Assembly: GCF_001570745.1 (NCBI RefSeq)
Contig: NZ_BCSG01000033.1
Span: 1 to 32,735, forward strand
From: Alicyclobacillus mali NBRC 102425
Lineage (GTDB): Bacteria > Bacillota > Bacilli > Alicyclobacillales > Alicyclobacillaceae
Length of the DNA: 32,735 nt
Direction of reading: 5' to 3'
Below are positions 23,794 to 32,209 of this stretch, piece by piece. How positions within the stretch are numbered: position 1 is the first letter of the stretch; each line of letters starts with the position of its first letter. Both the position numbers and the translations under genes were made by a program. The notes beneath the pieces are model-generated. The model saw nothing but the letters and a program-made list of their open reading frames with translations. It had not been told where the DNA came from and did not search any database.

Positions 23794-24780
23794 TCACTCC
23801 GTCACCCTGAGGACAATTTTTCCGATGTTCTGATTGGCCTCCATCCGCTCGTGCGCGGCGCGGACGTCGCGCCAGTCGTACACCTGGTCAAGGACGGGCG
23901 AAATGTCGCCCTTTGCCAGCTCGTCGTGGGCGAACGCCACGAACGCGGCCGTGAGCTCGATCTTCGCCTCCAGGCTGCGGGAGCGGAGAGCGGTCCCGAT
24001 GATTTGCTGCCGCTTCGCGAGGATATGGCCGAGATCGAACCCGTCGACCTTCGTTCCGCCCATTGTGCCGATGACAATGAGCCGCCCGTCCACGGCCAGC
24101 GCGCGCAGGTTGTCGTGGAAGTAAGGCGCCCCTACGAAATCGAAGATGATGTCGGCGCCGCGACCGTCTGTCTCCTGGCGGACAAAGTCGACGAACGATC
24201 CGTCGTGGTAATTCCAGCCCGCCTTGGCGCCGAGCTCGAGGCACTTGGCGATTTTGTCGGCGCTGCCCGCCGTGACGATGCTATGCGCCCCCGCGAGGCG
24301 GATGAGTTGAATCGCCGACGTGCCGACGCCGCTCGCTCCCGCGTGCACGAGGACCGTCTCCCCTGGGCTCAGGCGGCCGAGCACGAACAGGTTCAGATAA
24401 GCGGTGAGAAAGGTCTCTGGGATGGCCGCGCCCTGTTCGTACGAGAGGTTGTCAGGCAGCCGAATCAGCATGCCGGCCGGCACCACGGCGTACTGCGCGT
24501 AGCCGCCGCCGGGCAACAGCGCCGCGACGCGATCGCCCTCGCCGACCGAGGTCACGCCTGGACCGATGGCCTCCACGTCCCCCGCCATTTCAAGGCCCAG
24601 GATGTCGGATGCCCCCGGCGGAGGCGGGTACAGGCCGCGCCGCTGCAGGAGATCCGCGCGATTCAAGGCCGTCGCGCGAACGCGCACCAGCACCTCGCCA
24701 GGACCTGGCTTCGGCGTCTCCACCTCGCCGATTTCGAGCACCTCCGGCCCGCCAAACTGCTTCATGATGACCGCGAGCAT
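23794..24780 (-). CDS. NAD(P)H quinone oxidoreductase, zinc-independent MDR family (PIG3-like)
   Basis: A 328-residue medium-chain dehydrogenase/reductase. The GroES-like N-terminal domain has RATALNRADLLQRRGLYPPPPG, typical of the PIG3/QOR branch that lacks the zinc ligands. The cofactor fold starts at HAGASGVGTSAIQL. The expected activity is NADPH-dependent reduction of quinones. GGGGAGG lies upstream of the ATG at 24780. It follows the PurN-like gene after 30 bases and is probably co-transcribed with it. A strong terminator follows. Confidence 0.9.
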   Translation of the reverse strand: MLAVIMKQFGGPEVLEIGEVETPKPGPGEVLVRVRATALNRADLLQRRGLYPPPPGASDILGLEMAGDVEAIGPGVTSVGEGDRVAALLPGGGYAQYAVVPAGMLIRLPDNLSYEQGAAIPETFLTAYLNLFVLGRLSPGETVLVHAGASGVGTSAIQLIRLAGAHSIVTAGSADKIAKCLELGAKAGWNYHDGSFVDFVRQETDGRGADIIFDFVGAPYFHDNLRALAVDGRLIVIGTMGGTKVDGFDLGHILAKRQQIIGTALRSRSLEAKIELTAAFVAFAHDELAKGDISPVLDQVYDWRDVRAAHERMEANQNIGKIVLRVTE

Positions 24781-24810
24781 GTCGTCGCCTCCCCTTCGTT
24801 CATCATCGTA

Positions 24811-25431
24811 TCACAGGGACGCGGTCGCACCAAAAGCATCCAGATCGATCTCGCCCCGCTCCAACTTCTTGAGCACCTGCAGGTACAGGGGGCCCTCCAC
24901 CTCGAGGACGCGCGCCCGCAGGCGCTCGGGCGTGTCGCCCGGGAGAACGGGGACCTCGACCTGCGCCAGCACCGGGCCGTGATCGTACTCGTCATCCACG
25001 AGATGGACGGTCGCGCCAGTGACCGATTCGCCGCTCGCGATCACGGCCTCGTGCACGCGCATGCCGTACATGCCGGGCCCTCCGAACTTCGGAAGCAAAC
25101 TCGGGTGAATGTTGAGGATGCGGTTTCGGTAGGCGGAGAGCGTCCCAGATCCGATGCGCTTCATGTAGCCGGAGAGGATCACCCATTCGGCGCCGTGGGC
25201 GCGCAGTGCCTCACAGAGCGCCTCATCCGCCTCCGCCTGGCCGCCGCAGCGCTTTTCGTTGAGGATAGCGGTCGGGATGCCCACCTCGCGCGCGTAGGAG
25301 AGCGCTTGGCTGCCGGGATTGTTGCTCACGACAAGTACCGGATCAAACTCGATTTCGTGCCGTGCCCGGGCCGCAAGCAGGTAGCGCATGCCGGAGCCGT
25401 TGTGGGAGGCGAGAAACGCGATTTTTCGCAT
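24811..25431 (-). CDS. purN: phosphoribosylglycinamide formyltransferase-like protein
   Basis: A 206-residue formyltransferase-fold protein resembling PurN, which transfers a formyl group from 10-formyltetrahydrofolate to GAR in purine synthesis. Catalytic residues Asn107 and His109 (ILNIHPSLLPKF) and Asp150 (DDEYDHGP) are present. The N-terminal loop reads SHNGSGM where E. coli PurN has SGNGSNL, so the phosphate-binding Asn is Gly14 here. The ATG at 25431 is used; AAAGGAG lies rather far upstream (14 bases) and an in-frame GTG at 25446 is possible. It lies outside any purine operon, beside a quinone oxidoreductase. PurN is the best guess, but another formyl acceptor is conceivable. Confidence 0.8.
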   Translation of the reverse strand: MRKIAFLASHNGSGMRYLLAARARHEIEFDPVLVVSNNPGSQALSYAREVGIPTAILNEKRCGGQAEADEALCEALRAHGAEWVILSGYMKRIGSGTLSAYRNRILNIHPSLLPKFGGPGMYGMRVHEAVIASGESVTGATVHLVDDEYDHGPVLAQVEVPVLPGDTPERLRARVLEVEGPLYLQVLKKLERGEIDLDAFGATASL

Positions 25432-25504
25432 CGGCGACTGTTCCACTCCTTTGAATGCGTGTATCCTGAAAGAGAATCTGCAAACGACGAGCGAGGACGA
25501 TAGC

Positions 25505-26668
25505 ATGACACCATCGGATCGACTCAACCAACTTCCAGACGGCGTGTTCCAAGAGCTTGCCATCGCTGCCCACGAGCGGCGCAAAAAGGGACTCGACGTG
25601 ATCGATCTCAGCGTCGGTTCGCCCGATCTCCCTCCGCCGCCGCACGCCGTCGAGGCCCTGATTCGCGCCGCGCAGGATCCCCGAGAATATCGGTACGCCA
25701 TCACCGCACTGCCGGAGTTCCACGAGGCCGTCGCCCGCTTCTACGAGCGGTACGGCGTGACCCTGGACCCGGAGCGAGAGATCCTGCAGCTCGCCGGATC
25801 TCAGGACGGGCTGAGCCACTTGGCGCTCACCATTTTGAACCCTGGTGACGTGGCCCTCATCCCCGATCCGGGGTATCCCATCTACGACGCAGGAGTTCGC
25901 CTGGCGGGCGCGCGCGTGGAGCCCATCCCGGTGGATGCCGAGACGCTGCAGCCCCGCTTCGACGCCATCCCTCCCGAGGTGTGGCGACAAGCGAAGATGA
26001 TGGTCCTCAACTTTCCGTCCAATCCGACGGCCGCGATCGCGACGAGAGGCACGCTCGAGCGGGCCGTGGCGCTGGCGAAGCAGCACGACCTTCTGCTCGT
26101 GCACGACTTCGCCTATTCGGAGCTCGTGTTCGACGGCGTTCAGCCCATCAGCATCCTCTCGATCCCGGGCGCCAAAGAAGTAGCCATTGAGTTCAACTCG
26201 CTCTCGAAAACTTACAATCTCGCGGGCGCGCGCATCGCGTACGCCGTCGGATGCCCAGACGCGCTCGCCGCGTTGCGCAAACTGAAGTCGCACATCGACT
26301 TCGGCGTGTTTCTACCTGTTCAGCGCGCGGCCATCGCGGCGCTCACGACGCCGTGGGACGGCTACGAGCGGCAGCGAGCCGTGTACGCGGAGCGGCGCGA
26401 TGCGCTCTGTGAAGCGCTCGGCGAAGCCGGCTGGCCTGTGCGCAAACCGGCGGCCACGATGTTCCTGTGGGCCCAAACGCCGGGCGGGCAGCCTTCCTAC
26501 CCGTTCGCGCTCGCGCTGCTGAAAGAGACCGGCGTGGCGGTCACCCCAGGCATCGCATTCGGGTCCCGCGGTGAGGGGCATGTCCGCATGGCGTTCGTCC
26601 ACGACATCCCCGTGCTCAGGGAGGCTGCGCGGCGCATCGGCGCGTGGCTCCGCCAGCATCACGGATGA
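25505..26668 (+). CDS. PLP-dependent aminotransferase, class I/II (fold type I)
   Basis: A 387-residue pyridoxal-phosphate aminotransferase. The PLP lysine is Lys235 in NSLSKTYNLAGAR. The ring-binding residues lie in NFPSNPTAAI (Asn173) and HDFAYSEL (Asp201), and the phosphate-side GSQDGLSHL is near 98-106. The overall pattern resembles the LL-diaminopimelate/alanine aminotransferase-like subgroup. The ATG at 25505 has GAGGACGA upstream and is preferred over the longer frame from 25388, which crosses the divergent PurN-like gene. The substrate is uncertain and the neighbours give no pathway hint. Confidence 0.9.
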   Translation: MTPSDRLNQLPDGVFQELAIAAHERRKKGLDVIDLSVGSPDLPPPPHAVEALIRAAQDPREYRYAITALPEFHEAVARFYERYGVTLDPEREILQLAGSQDGLSHLALTILNPGDVALIPDPGYPIYDAGVRLAGARVEPIPVDAETLQPRFDAIPPEVWRQAKMMVLNFPSNPTAAIATRGTLERAVALAKQHDLLLVHDFAYSELVFDGVQPISILSIPGAKEVAIEFNSLSKTYNLAGARIAYAVGCPDALAALRKLKSHIDFGVFLPVQRAAIAALTTPWDGYERQRAVYAERRDALCEALGEAGWPVRKPAATMFLWAQTPGGQPSYPFALALLKETGVAVTPGIAFGSRGEGHVRMAFVHDIPVLREAARRIGAWLRQHHG

Positions 26669-26680
26669 ACGAGCATCAGC

Positions 26681-26709
26681 CCGCGCGGCCGCGCACCGGC
26701 GCGCGGTGC
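26681..26709. terminator. GC-rich inverted repeat between convergent genes
   Basis: CCGCGCG (26681-26687) and CGCGCGG (26700-26706) can pair, and GCACC/GGTGC (26693-26709) offers an alternative stem. It lies between the convergent aminotransferase and SDR genes. There is no U-tract, so the terminator role rests mainly on position. Confidence 0.3.
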
Positions 26710-26752
26710 CTATGCCCCATGCGCTGCGCAGCCGCCTGCCACATGTCCTGCC

Positions 26753-27535
26753 TCACCACATCGCCGCGAGCCCGCCGTCGATGTTCAGGGCGACGCCCGT
26801 GACGTATGACGCCGCGTCAGACGCGAGAAACGCAATGACCCGCGCGGCTTCGTCCGTGTCGCCGATGCGGTTCAGCGGAATGTTGTGCTCCGGAAGCCGC
26901 GAAAACTCCTCCCAAGTGAGGTCCGGCCGCTGCGCCTTCCACATCTTCTCAATCTGATCGCTCCGAATCTGCCCGATGCACACCGCGTTCACGCGGATCC
27001 CGTGCTTGCCGAGGTCCTTGCTCATGGCCTTGGTCAGCGCGATCCCGGCCGCCCGCGAGACGGACGACGGCATGGACGACGGCCCAGGCGTCTTGCCGCC
27101 GATGGCGGTGACGTTGACGATGGAGCCCCCACCCTGTCGCTGCATGTGCGGCACCGCGCGGCGCGAGCAACGGATGGCGGCAAACAGCTTCAGGTCGAGA
27201 TCGCCCTGCCAGTCTTCATCGCTCACCGTGAGAAAGCCCCGCGCGTTGGCGGTCCCCGCGTTGTTCACCAGAATGTCGATCCGGCCAAACGCCTCCGCGA
27301 CCGCGTCGATGAACGACTCGCACGCCTGCGCCTGGCGCACGTCAACGGACATGGCGAAGACGTGCCTCCCCGACGCCTGTTCGATGGCGCGCTTGGCCTC
27401 TTCGAGAGCCGCCTCCGTGCGCGCACAGATGGCCACATCGGCGCCCTCCATCGCGAGCAACGCCGCGGTCCTCAGTCCAATGCCCTTCGAGGCGCCGGTG
27501 ATCACGGCGACTTTGCCTTCGAGCCCAAGCTCCAT
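26753..27535 (-). CDS. SDR-family protein with a non-canonical active site
   Basis: A 260-residue short-chain dehydrogenase fold. The cofactor motif TGASKGIG (13-20), NNAG (91-94) and the C-terminal YVTGVALNIDGG are normal. The catalytic tetrad is not: the YxxxK position reads S-S-V-S-R (Ser157, Arg161), the Ser position lies in NVTAIGG, and the Asn position appears to be Lys116. This resembles a known subgroup of FabG-like SDRs described as lacking the canonical tyrosine. It probably binds NAD(P)H, but the reaction is uncertain. The ATG follows GGGGAGCGAGG. The start overlaps the vanZ-like gene by 34 bases. Confidence 0.88.
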   Translation of the reverse strand: MELGLEGKVAVITGASKGIGLRTAALLAMEGADVAICARTEAALEEAKRAIEQASGRHVFAMSVDVRQAQACESFIDAVAEAFGRIDILVNNAGTANARGFLTVSDEDWQGDLDLKLFAAIRCSRRAVPHMQRQGGGSIVNVTAIGGKTPGPSSMPSSVSRAAGIALTKAMSKDLGKHGIRVNAVCIGQIRSDQIEKMWKAQRPDLTWEEFSRLPEHNIPLNRIGDTDEAARVIAFLASDAASYVTGVALNIDGGLAAMW

Positions 27536-28113
27536 GTTCCTCGCTCCCCTCTTGGCATGTCACCCATCTCCTCCAGTGTAGCGGATGTCGGGCGAGGAAC
27601 GCGAATGAGCGCCTGCGCGCGCCATAAACCAAAGCCGATGGCCGCGCCGACACAGTTGAACAGAATGTCGTCGACTTCGAACAGCCGATAGGGGATGCCG
27701 ATGCGAGCCGAGATGATGAGCCCGGCCACCTGAAGGACGGCCCCCGTGAAAAATGACACCATGAGGACGAGCGATAGCCGGCGCATCGATGCGTACAGGG
27801 CAGGGAGCGCCGCGCCGAGGGGAACAAACTGTGCGAGAGAGCGAGCGAAGATTTGCCACACCCCCGTGCGCACATTCAGCGCGCTCCTCAGGGTCTCCCA
27901 GGGAGACATGTCGATCTCGGGCCACGACGGCACCCCGTGCAGGGGGATGGGAAAGAGCGCGGCGTCCACCATCCACAGCGCATAGAGAAACAACGCGTGG
28001 TGCGCGCACAGCGCCCGCCACTCGAGGTGCCACCGGTGCACCGCGGCGCGCACCACCCAAGTGACCGTGTACGCACCCCAGAACATAAGGCCGAAGGGGA
28101 GAAACGTGATCAT
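27502..28113 (-). CDS. VanZ-like membrane protein
   Basis: A 203-residue protein with about five membrane helices. The region ARSLAQFVPLGAALPAL, then a helix, then RLFEVDDILFNCVGAAIGFGL corresponds to the conserved N-x-x-G/D-D-x-x-x-N pattern of VanZ-like domains. Such proteins are widespread; the founding member gives low-level teicoplanin resistance, but most have no known role. GGAGGAG lies before the ATG at 28113. The C-terminal tail overlaps the SDR start, so the two genes are probably translated together. Confidence 0.85.
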   Translation of the reverse strand: MITFLPFGLMFWGAYTVTWVVRAAVHRWHLEWRALCAHHALFLYALWMVDAALFPIPLHGVPSWPEIDMSPWETLRSALNVRTGVWQIFARSLAQFVPLGAALPALYASMRRLSLVLMVSFFTGAVLQVAGLIISARIGIPYRLFEVDDILFNCVGAAIGFGLWRAQALIRVPRPTSATLEEMGDMPRGERGTWSLGSKAKSP

Positions 28114-28130
28114 GCATCTCCTCCGTCACT

Positions 28131-28166
28131 TGGGACCCGGAGGGGACGCGTCGCCCTCCGGTCCCA
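28131..28166 (-). terminator. hairpin between eamA and the vanZ-like gene
   Basis: TGGGACC-GGAGGG and its complement form a 13-bp stem with one bulged C, just upstream of the vanZ-like SD. It may end eamA transcription or form a leader structure for vanZ. There is no U-tract. Confidence 0.4.
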
Positions 28167-28210
28167 GCATGGCGATCCGCACGGATCATAGCGCAGGAAT
28201 GCCGCGGACG

Positions 28211-29146
28211 TCATGAGTCCTGAGACCCGTCTTTGGATGGTGAAAACGCCCATCTCGCAGAGCTTTCGGAGGATTCTGGCTCGCGGATCACGAGCGCCAC
28301 GCCTCCGAGGATCAGCAGAGCCCCGAACCAGAACGAGGCCGTGACGGTTTCTCCTAGCACGAGCCATCCGAGCGCGGTGCCCACGAGCGGCTGCAGAAAG
28401 AAGTACACGCCTCCCGCCCCAGCAGGCATGCGCCGCAATCCCTCATTCCAGAGAAGAAACGCGCCGGCCGTGGACAACACGCCGAGATACAGGATCCCCA
28501 GCCACACCGAGGTGTGACCCAGGAGGATTCCGAGATGCGGCATGTGCGGCCAACCGAGCGGCGTCATCACAGCCAGGGCCACGAGCATGGCGTACGCCGT
28601 GACGACAATGGACGAATATTCAGAGGGCACGCGCTTCACGAGCACAGACTGAAGTCCCCAGGTCACGGCCGCAACAAGTAGAATCAGGCCACCCAGAGCC
28701 TCCCGGCTGTGCGCCTCGTGGCCGAGGCCAATCATAACCATGACGCCGAGTGTCGCGAGGATCACCGACGCAGCGCGCCTCCACGTGATGGCTTCACCAA
28801 GGAGTACGCGCGCGAAAATGACCATAAACGCGGGCGTCCCCGAGGTGATGACCGCCCCCATCTGCGCCGTCGACCATTCCGTTCCCACGAATTGCGTCCA
28901 GATAGAGAGCGCGTAACCCACGAGGCCGATGGCGACCACCGTGCCGACATGGCGCGCTGAAATTCGCCAGTTCACCCGCCGCACAAGACCCACCGCGCCA
29001 AGCGCGAGCACGCCAAGCGCGTACCGCAGCCAGATGAGCGCCGATGGATCTACCCAATCCATCACCGCTTTGCTCACCACATACGTGCCGCCCCAAAGAG
29101 AGGCTGCAAGCGCCAGACACAAGGCGCCCACCCAGGAAGATTTCAT
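28211..29146 (-). CDS. EamA/DMT-family transporter
   Basis: A 311-residue protein with ten predicted membrane helices in two EamA repeats of about 140 residues. Repeat 1 starts at AASLWGGTYVVSKA and repeat 2 at LILLVAAVTWGLQSVLVKR. Repeat ends show the family pattern LGEAITWRR and LGETVTASFWFGALLILGGV. Such drug/metabolite transporters usually export amino acids or other metabolites. The ATG at 29146 has GGAGGG 6 bases upstream; the ATG at 29152 directly abuts the SD and is unlikely. The substrate is unknown. Confidence 0.92.
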   Translation of the reverse strand: MKSSWVGALCLALAASLWGGTYVVSKAVMDWVDPSALIWLRYALGVLALGAVGLVRRVNWRISARHVGTVVAIGLVGYALSIWTQFVGTEWSTAQMGAVITSGTPAFMVIFARVLLGEAITWRRAASVILATLGVMVMIGLGHEAHSREALGGLILLVAAVTWGLQSVLVKRVPSEYSSIVVTAYAMLVALAVMTPLGWPHMPHLGILLGHTSVWLGILYLGVLSTAGAFLLWNEGLRRMPAGAGGVYFFLQPLVGTALGWLVLGETVTASFWFGALLILGGVALVIREPESSESSARWAFSPSKDGSQDS

Positions 29147-29310
29147 CCCCATCCCTCCGCCCGTTGCGTGATAGAACTTGGCGAAGGGCTGTGCCCTCGC
29201 CTTCAGCCACGGGCACGGGGCACGTCGAGTTCAAAGTGCGCTGGCAATGTGGCCACCTCCCATTCGCCTCCATCCTAACTCCGCCGACCCGGCCTGTCGA
29301 TAACCCGTAG

Positions 29311-29341
29311 AAAAGAAAAACACCGCTCTGTACGAGCGGCG
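29311..29341 (-). terminator. terminator after the MFS gene
   Basis: On the minus strand, just past the MFS stop, CCGCTC and GAGCGG form a short stem with a 5-base loop followed by TTTTTCTTTTC. The rest of 29147-29310 holds GC-rich repeats such as GTGCCC/GGGCAC and no gene. Confidence 0.8.
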
Positions 29342-29355
29342 CACGGGTCCATCCA

Positions 29356-30555
29356 TCAAGCGCGAGCGAACGATCCACCCTTCGAATCGACGGGCAGAAA
29401 GGCGGAGAGGATCGCTCCGACGATGGGAACCACCATCAGGATGTAGAGGACGCTTGTGAGGCCGACGTGATCGGCCAGGACACCGAAGAAGGTCGCGCCA
29501 ATTCCGCCTGCGCCCACGCCGAAGCCGATGGTGAGCCCGGACGCGAGGGAGACATTGCGCGGCAGCAGCATCTGCATGTAGACCACCGTGACGGCAAACG
29601 ACGAGAGGATAAAGAATCCGAACGGCAACAGCGCCACGGCAGCCCACGCACCGTGAAGGAACGGCAAACCGAAGGCAAACGGAATGGACAAGAGCATCGA
29701 CAGAAGCAGAATGCGCTGCTTCGGCATGCGATCCGCTAGGGCGCCGCCAATGAACGTCCCCAACGCGCCGGCCCCCAGAAACACAAACATGAGGGCATCA
29801 GACAGTCGATACGACATGCCAAATTTGTGGGCGTAGTAGAACGGCATGAACTGGGCGATGCCAATTTGGCACCACGAGCGGAGCACAATCACGACCACCA
29901 GGAGCGCAACGGCGCCGATGCGATTCTCGCCCTCGATGGTCCTGCGCACCTTCGCGTAATCCCGTAGCGAGGCTTTGTACCAGGGATACAGTCGTAGCGT
30001 CAACAGCAAGCCCAGTGCGACGCCCACGAACATCCACAGGACGCTGTGGATCCCGGCCGCGAGAATGAACAGCGACACGATGAGGGGCCCAATCGCTTGG
30101 CCGCCGTTTCCGCCGACCTGGAAGATGGCCTGCGCCAGGCCCTTCGCCCGACCCGCCGCGAGGTGTGCCACGCGCGAGGCCTCGGGATGGAACGCCCCCG
30201 ACCCCAGGCCGCTTACAGCCACCATGAGAAGCAGCACGCCATAGCTGGGCGCGATCCCGGTCAACGTGATGCCCAGCGTGGACAAGAAGAGTCCTAATGG
30301 CAGCATCCACGCCTTTGGGCTTCGATCCGCCCAAGCGCCAAACAAGGGCTGCGCCACGGACGACGTGATATACGACACAAGCACAATCAGGCTGATTTCC
30401 GTGTAGTTGAGATGAAACAGCGGCTTGTACAACTGCGTCAACGCCGGAACCAGGCCGGTCGTCGACAAGTCGTTCAGAAAGTGGGAACCGCTGATACTCC
30501 ACACGGCGTCCCGGTTGATTCGCCCCTTCTCGCGAACCGCCTGCACCACAGCCAT
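29356..30555 (-). CDS. MFS transporter, fosmidomycin-resistance (Fsr) type
   Basis: A 399-residue 12-helix major facilitator protein. The early motif SGSHFLNDLSTTGLVPALTQLY, the SVAQPLFGAWADR loop and the GLGSGAFHPEASRVA segment after helix 4 are typical of the Fsr group, whose E. coli member exports fosmidomycin. AGGGGTGATGG lies before the ATG at 30555. It is transcribed alone or after uppP, though a terminator separates the two. The natural substrate is unknown. Confidence 0.9.
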   Translation of the reverse strand: MAVVQAVREKGRINRDAVWSISGSHFLNDLSTTGLVPALTQLYKPLFHLNYTEISLIVLVSYITSSVAQPLFGAWADRSPKAWMLPLGLFLSTLGITLTGIAPSYGVLLLMVAVSGLGSGAFHPEASRVAHLAAGRAKGLAQAIFQVGGNGGQAIGPLIVSLFILAAGIHSVLWMFVGVALGLLLTLRLYPWYKASLRDYAKVRRTIEGENRIGAVALLVVVIVLRSWCQIGIAQFMPFYYAHKFGMSYRLSDALMFVFLGAGALGTFIGGALADRMPKQRILLLSMLLSIPFAFGLPFLHGAWAAVALLPFGFFILSSFAVTVVYMQMLLPRNVSLASGLTIGFGVGAGGIGATFFGVLADHVGLTSVLYILMVVPIVGAILSAFLPVDSKGGSFARA

Positions 30556-30627
30556 GCACCATCACCCCTGCAGAATCTCTGTACGGCTGACATCGTGCCG
30601 TTATTTCGCCTCACGAATCAAGGGCCG

Positions 30628-30658
30628 AAAAAGCGGGCAAGCTGTTGGCTCACCCGCT
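30628..30658 (-). terminator. uppP terminator
   Basis: On the minus strand AGCGGGTGAGC and GCTTGCCCGCT form an 11-bp stem with two G-U pairs and a 5-base loop, followed by TTTTC. It begins about 35 bases after the uppP stop. Confidence 0.85.
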
Positions 30659-30691
30659 CATACGATCTCGACATGTCGGTTCGCGCTGACT

Positions 30692-31528
30692 TCAAAACTG
30701 GATGTGCAGCGCGGCCAGGATGGCAACAACCACGCCCACTACAATACAATACCAGCCAAATGGACGCAAGGCGCGCACCTCGGTGGTCTCGAAGTAGCGC
30801 ATGAGGAAGGCTGTGCTGAGAAGTGCAAGCACGCCTGCGCACAGGCCGCCAATGAGTCCATCGTGAAACATCACGTGGTTGTGCTGGTGTAGCATCTTCG
30901 GCACTTCCAGAATTCCTGCGCCGAGAATCACCGGGGTCGCAAGCAGAAAGCTGAACCGCGCCGAATCCTCGTACTCGAGCCCGCTCGCAAGTCCTGCCGC
31001 CATCGTGATGCCACTTCGCGAAAAGCCCGGAATGAGCGCGAACGACTGGACAATGCCAATCAGGAAGCTGCGCCCGTATGAGAGGTTCTCAATGCGAGTC
31101 GTCGATCGCCTCCGCTTGCGGCGCATCCCGTCAGCCCAGAACAACACAAAGCCGTTCACAATGAGAAAGATGGAGGCGGACAAGGCGGATGGAAATAACT
31201 CCTGAAGCTTGTGTTCAAATATCTTGCCCAGGACCGCGGCGGGAATGGTCGCCACGATGATGAGGAGCAAGATGCGCCGCTCCACTTTTCTTCGCCGGTC
31301 AAAAATCGAGGCGATCAGGTGGAGCCATTCCGGCAAGAAGTAAATGAGAAGCGCCAGGCCTGTCCCAAGATGAAGCATCACGACAAAAGGAAGAAATTGA
31401 TTGGACTGCGAAAACTCCGTCCACCGCAACAGGTATGGCAAAATCACCGCGTGTCCGACGCTCGAGATGGGAAAGAGTTCCGTGATCCCCTGGACGATAC
31501 CATAGATGATGACCTGCAGTAGGTGCAT
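30692..31528 (-). CDS. uppP: undecaprenyl-diphosphatase UppP (BacA)
   Basis: A 278-residue multi-pass membrane enzyme that converts undecaprenyl diphosphate to the monophosphate carrier for cell-wall synthesis. Both family signatures are present: E-L-F-P-I-S-S-V-G-H at 17-26 and PGFSRSGITMA in the second half. The length is normal. The ATG at 31528 is preferred because the family N-terminus begins here; the SD (AAGGAAAGG) is weak and distant, so expression may be modest. The family is also known for bacitracin resistance when overexpressed. A strong terminator follows. Confidence 0.95.
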   Translation of the reverse strand: MHLLQVIIYGIVQGITELFPISSVGHAVILPYLLRWTEFSQSNQFLPFVVMLHLGTGLALLIYFLPEWLHLIASIFDRRRKVERRILLLIIVATIPAAVLGKIFEHKLQELFPSALSASIFLIVNGFVLFWADGMRRKRRRSTTRIENLSYGRSFLIGIVQSFALIPGFSRSGITMAAGLASGLEYEDSARFSFLLATPVILGAGILEVPKMLHQHNHVMFHDGLIGGLCAGVLALLSTAFLMRYFETTEVRALRPFGWYCIVVGVVVAILAALHIQF

Positions 31529-31667
31529 ACCGCGCCTGCCTTTCCTTCGGGAGATTAGGTCTCGATCCCATTGTACAGGAAGATTCCATCTCACTCACGC
31601 GATTGAGGCCCTTTTGGACCGGACGCGATCGTGCTAAGCTCTATGCAGGGAAAGGGAGGAATGACGC

Positions 31668-32135
31668 ATGAGCAAAGCTCAAGCCGTGCTCACCCACTGG
31701 CACTCGCATCGGGATGTCCTCGCACCACTCGTCGAGTCGGTACCGGAGGATAAACTGGACTTCAAGCCGTGGGACGGGGCGATGTCGTTCCGCGATCTCG
31801 TTTGGCACATCCTCTCGACAAGCGCCTGGTTTGCGGCCGCAGCCCAAGCGGGTCGCATCACGGACCGGCCCGAAAAGCCGGATTTGGGTTCAAAGCAGGC
31901 GTTGCTGCAGGCCATCTCGACCTTCAGCGATGGCACCCACGCAGACGTGGCCTCCGTGGCGGACGAACAGTTTGACAGCCTGGTCGACACCAAGGCAGTG
32001 TTTGGAGCAGATTTGCCGGTGAAGGCACTGCTCGGGAGCATAGTCGATCACGAGATTCATCACAAGGGGCAACTGTTTGTCTATGCCCGCTTGATGGGCG
32101 CTGAAAAATTACCTTTTTTTATTCACAGGGGCTGA
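31668..32135 (+). CDS. DinB-family (DinB/YfiT-like) protein
   Basis: A 155-residue four-helix-bundle protein of the DinB/YfiT superfamily. The likely metal-binding histidines are in the DLVWHILSTSAW helix (His47) and in the C-terminal DHEIHHKGQLFVYARLMG (two histidines). Members include thiol-transferase-related enzymes and many proteins of unknown role; some are stress-induced. GGGAGG lies before the ATG at 31668. It is a single gene, divergent from uppP, and is followed by a hairpin. Confidence 0.92.
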   Translation: MSKAQAVLTHWHSHRDVLAPLVESVPEDKLDFKPWDGAMSFRDLVWHILSTSAWFAAAAQAGRITDRPEKPDLGSKQALLQAISTFSDGTHADVASVADEQFDSLVDTKAVFGADLPVKALLGSIVDHEIHHKGQLFVYARLMGAEKLPFFIHRG

Positions 32136-32146
32136 CGAACAATCAG

Positions 32147-32179
32147 AGGGCCTTGCGGCGTTCGCTGCCGCAGGGCCCT
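32147..32179. terminator. terminator hairpin after the DinB-family gene
   Basis: AGGGCCTTGCGGC and GCCGCAGGGCCCT form a 13-bp stem with one G-U pair and a 7-base loop, 11 bases after the stop. The following ACTCATTTG is weakly T-rich. It also faces the putative small gene on the minus strand. Confidence 0.7.
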
Positions 32180-32209
32180 ACTCATTTGATACATCTGTCG
32201 GTGTCGTTG

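Noticed and set aside
23749-25503. A long + strand frame opposite the quinone oxidoreductase and PurN-like genes
   Set aside because: The minus-strand products are clear families. The + frame is Arg/Ala/His-rich with no recognisable domain.
29188-29230. GTGCCC/GGGCAC complementary segments before eamA, considered as a riboswitch
   Set aside because: They do not match any riboswitch pattern I know and the pairing is short and ambiguous.
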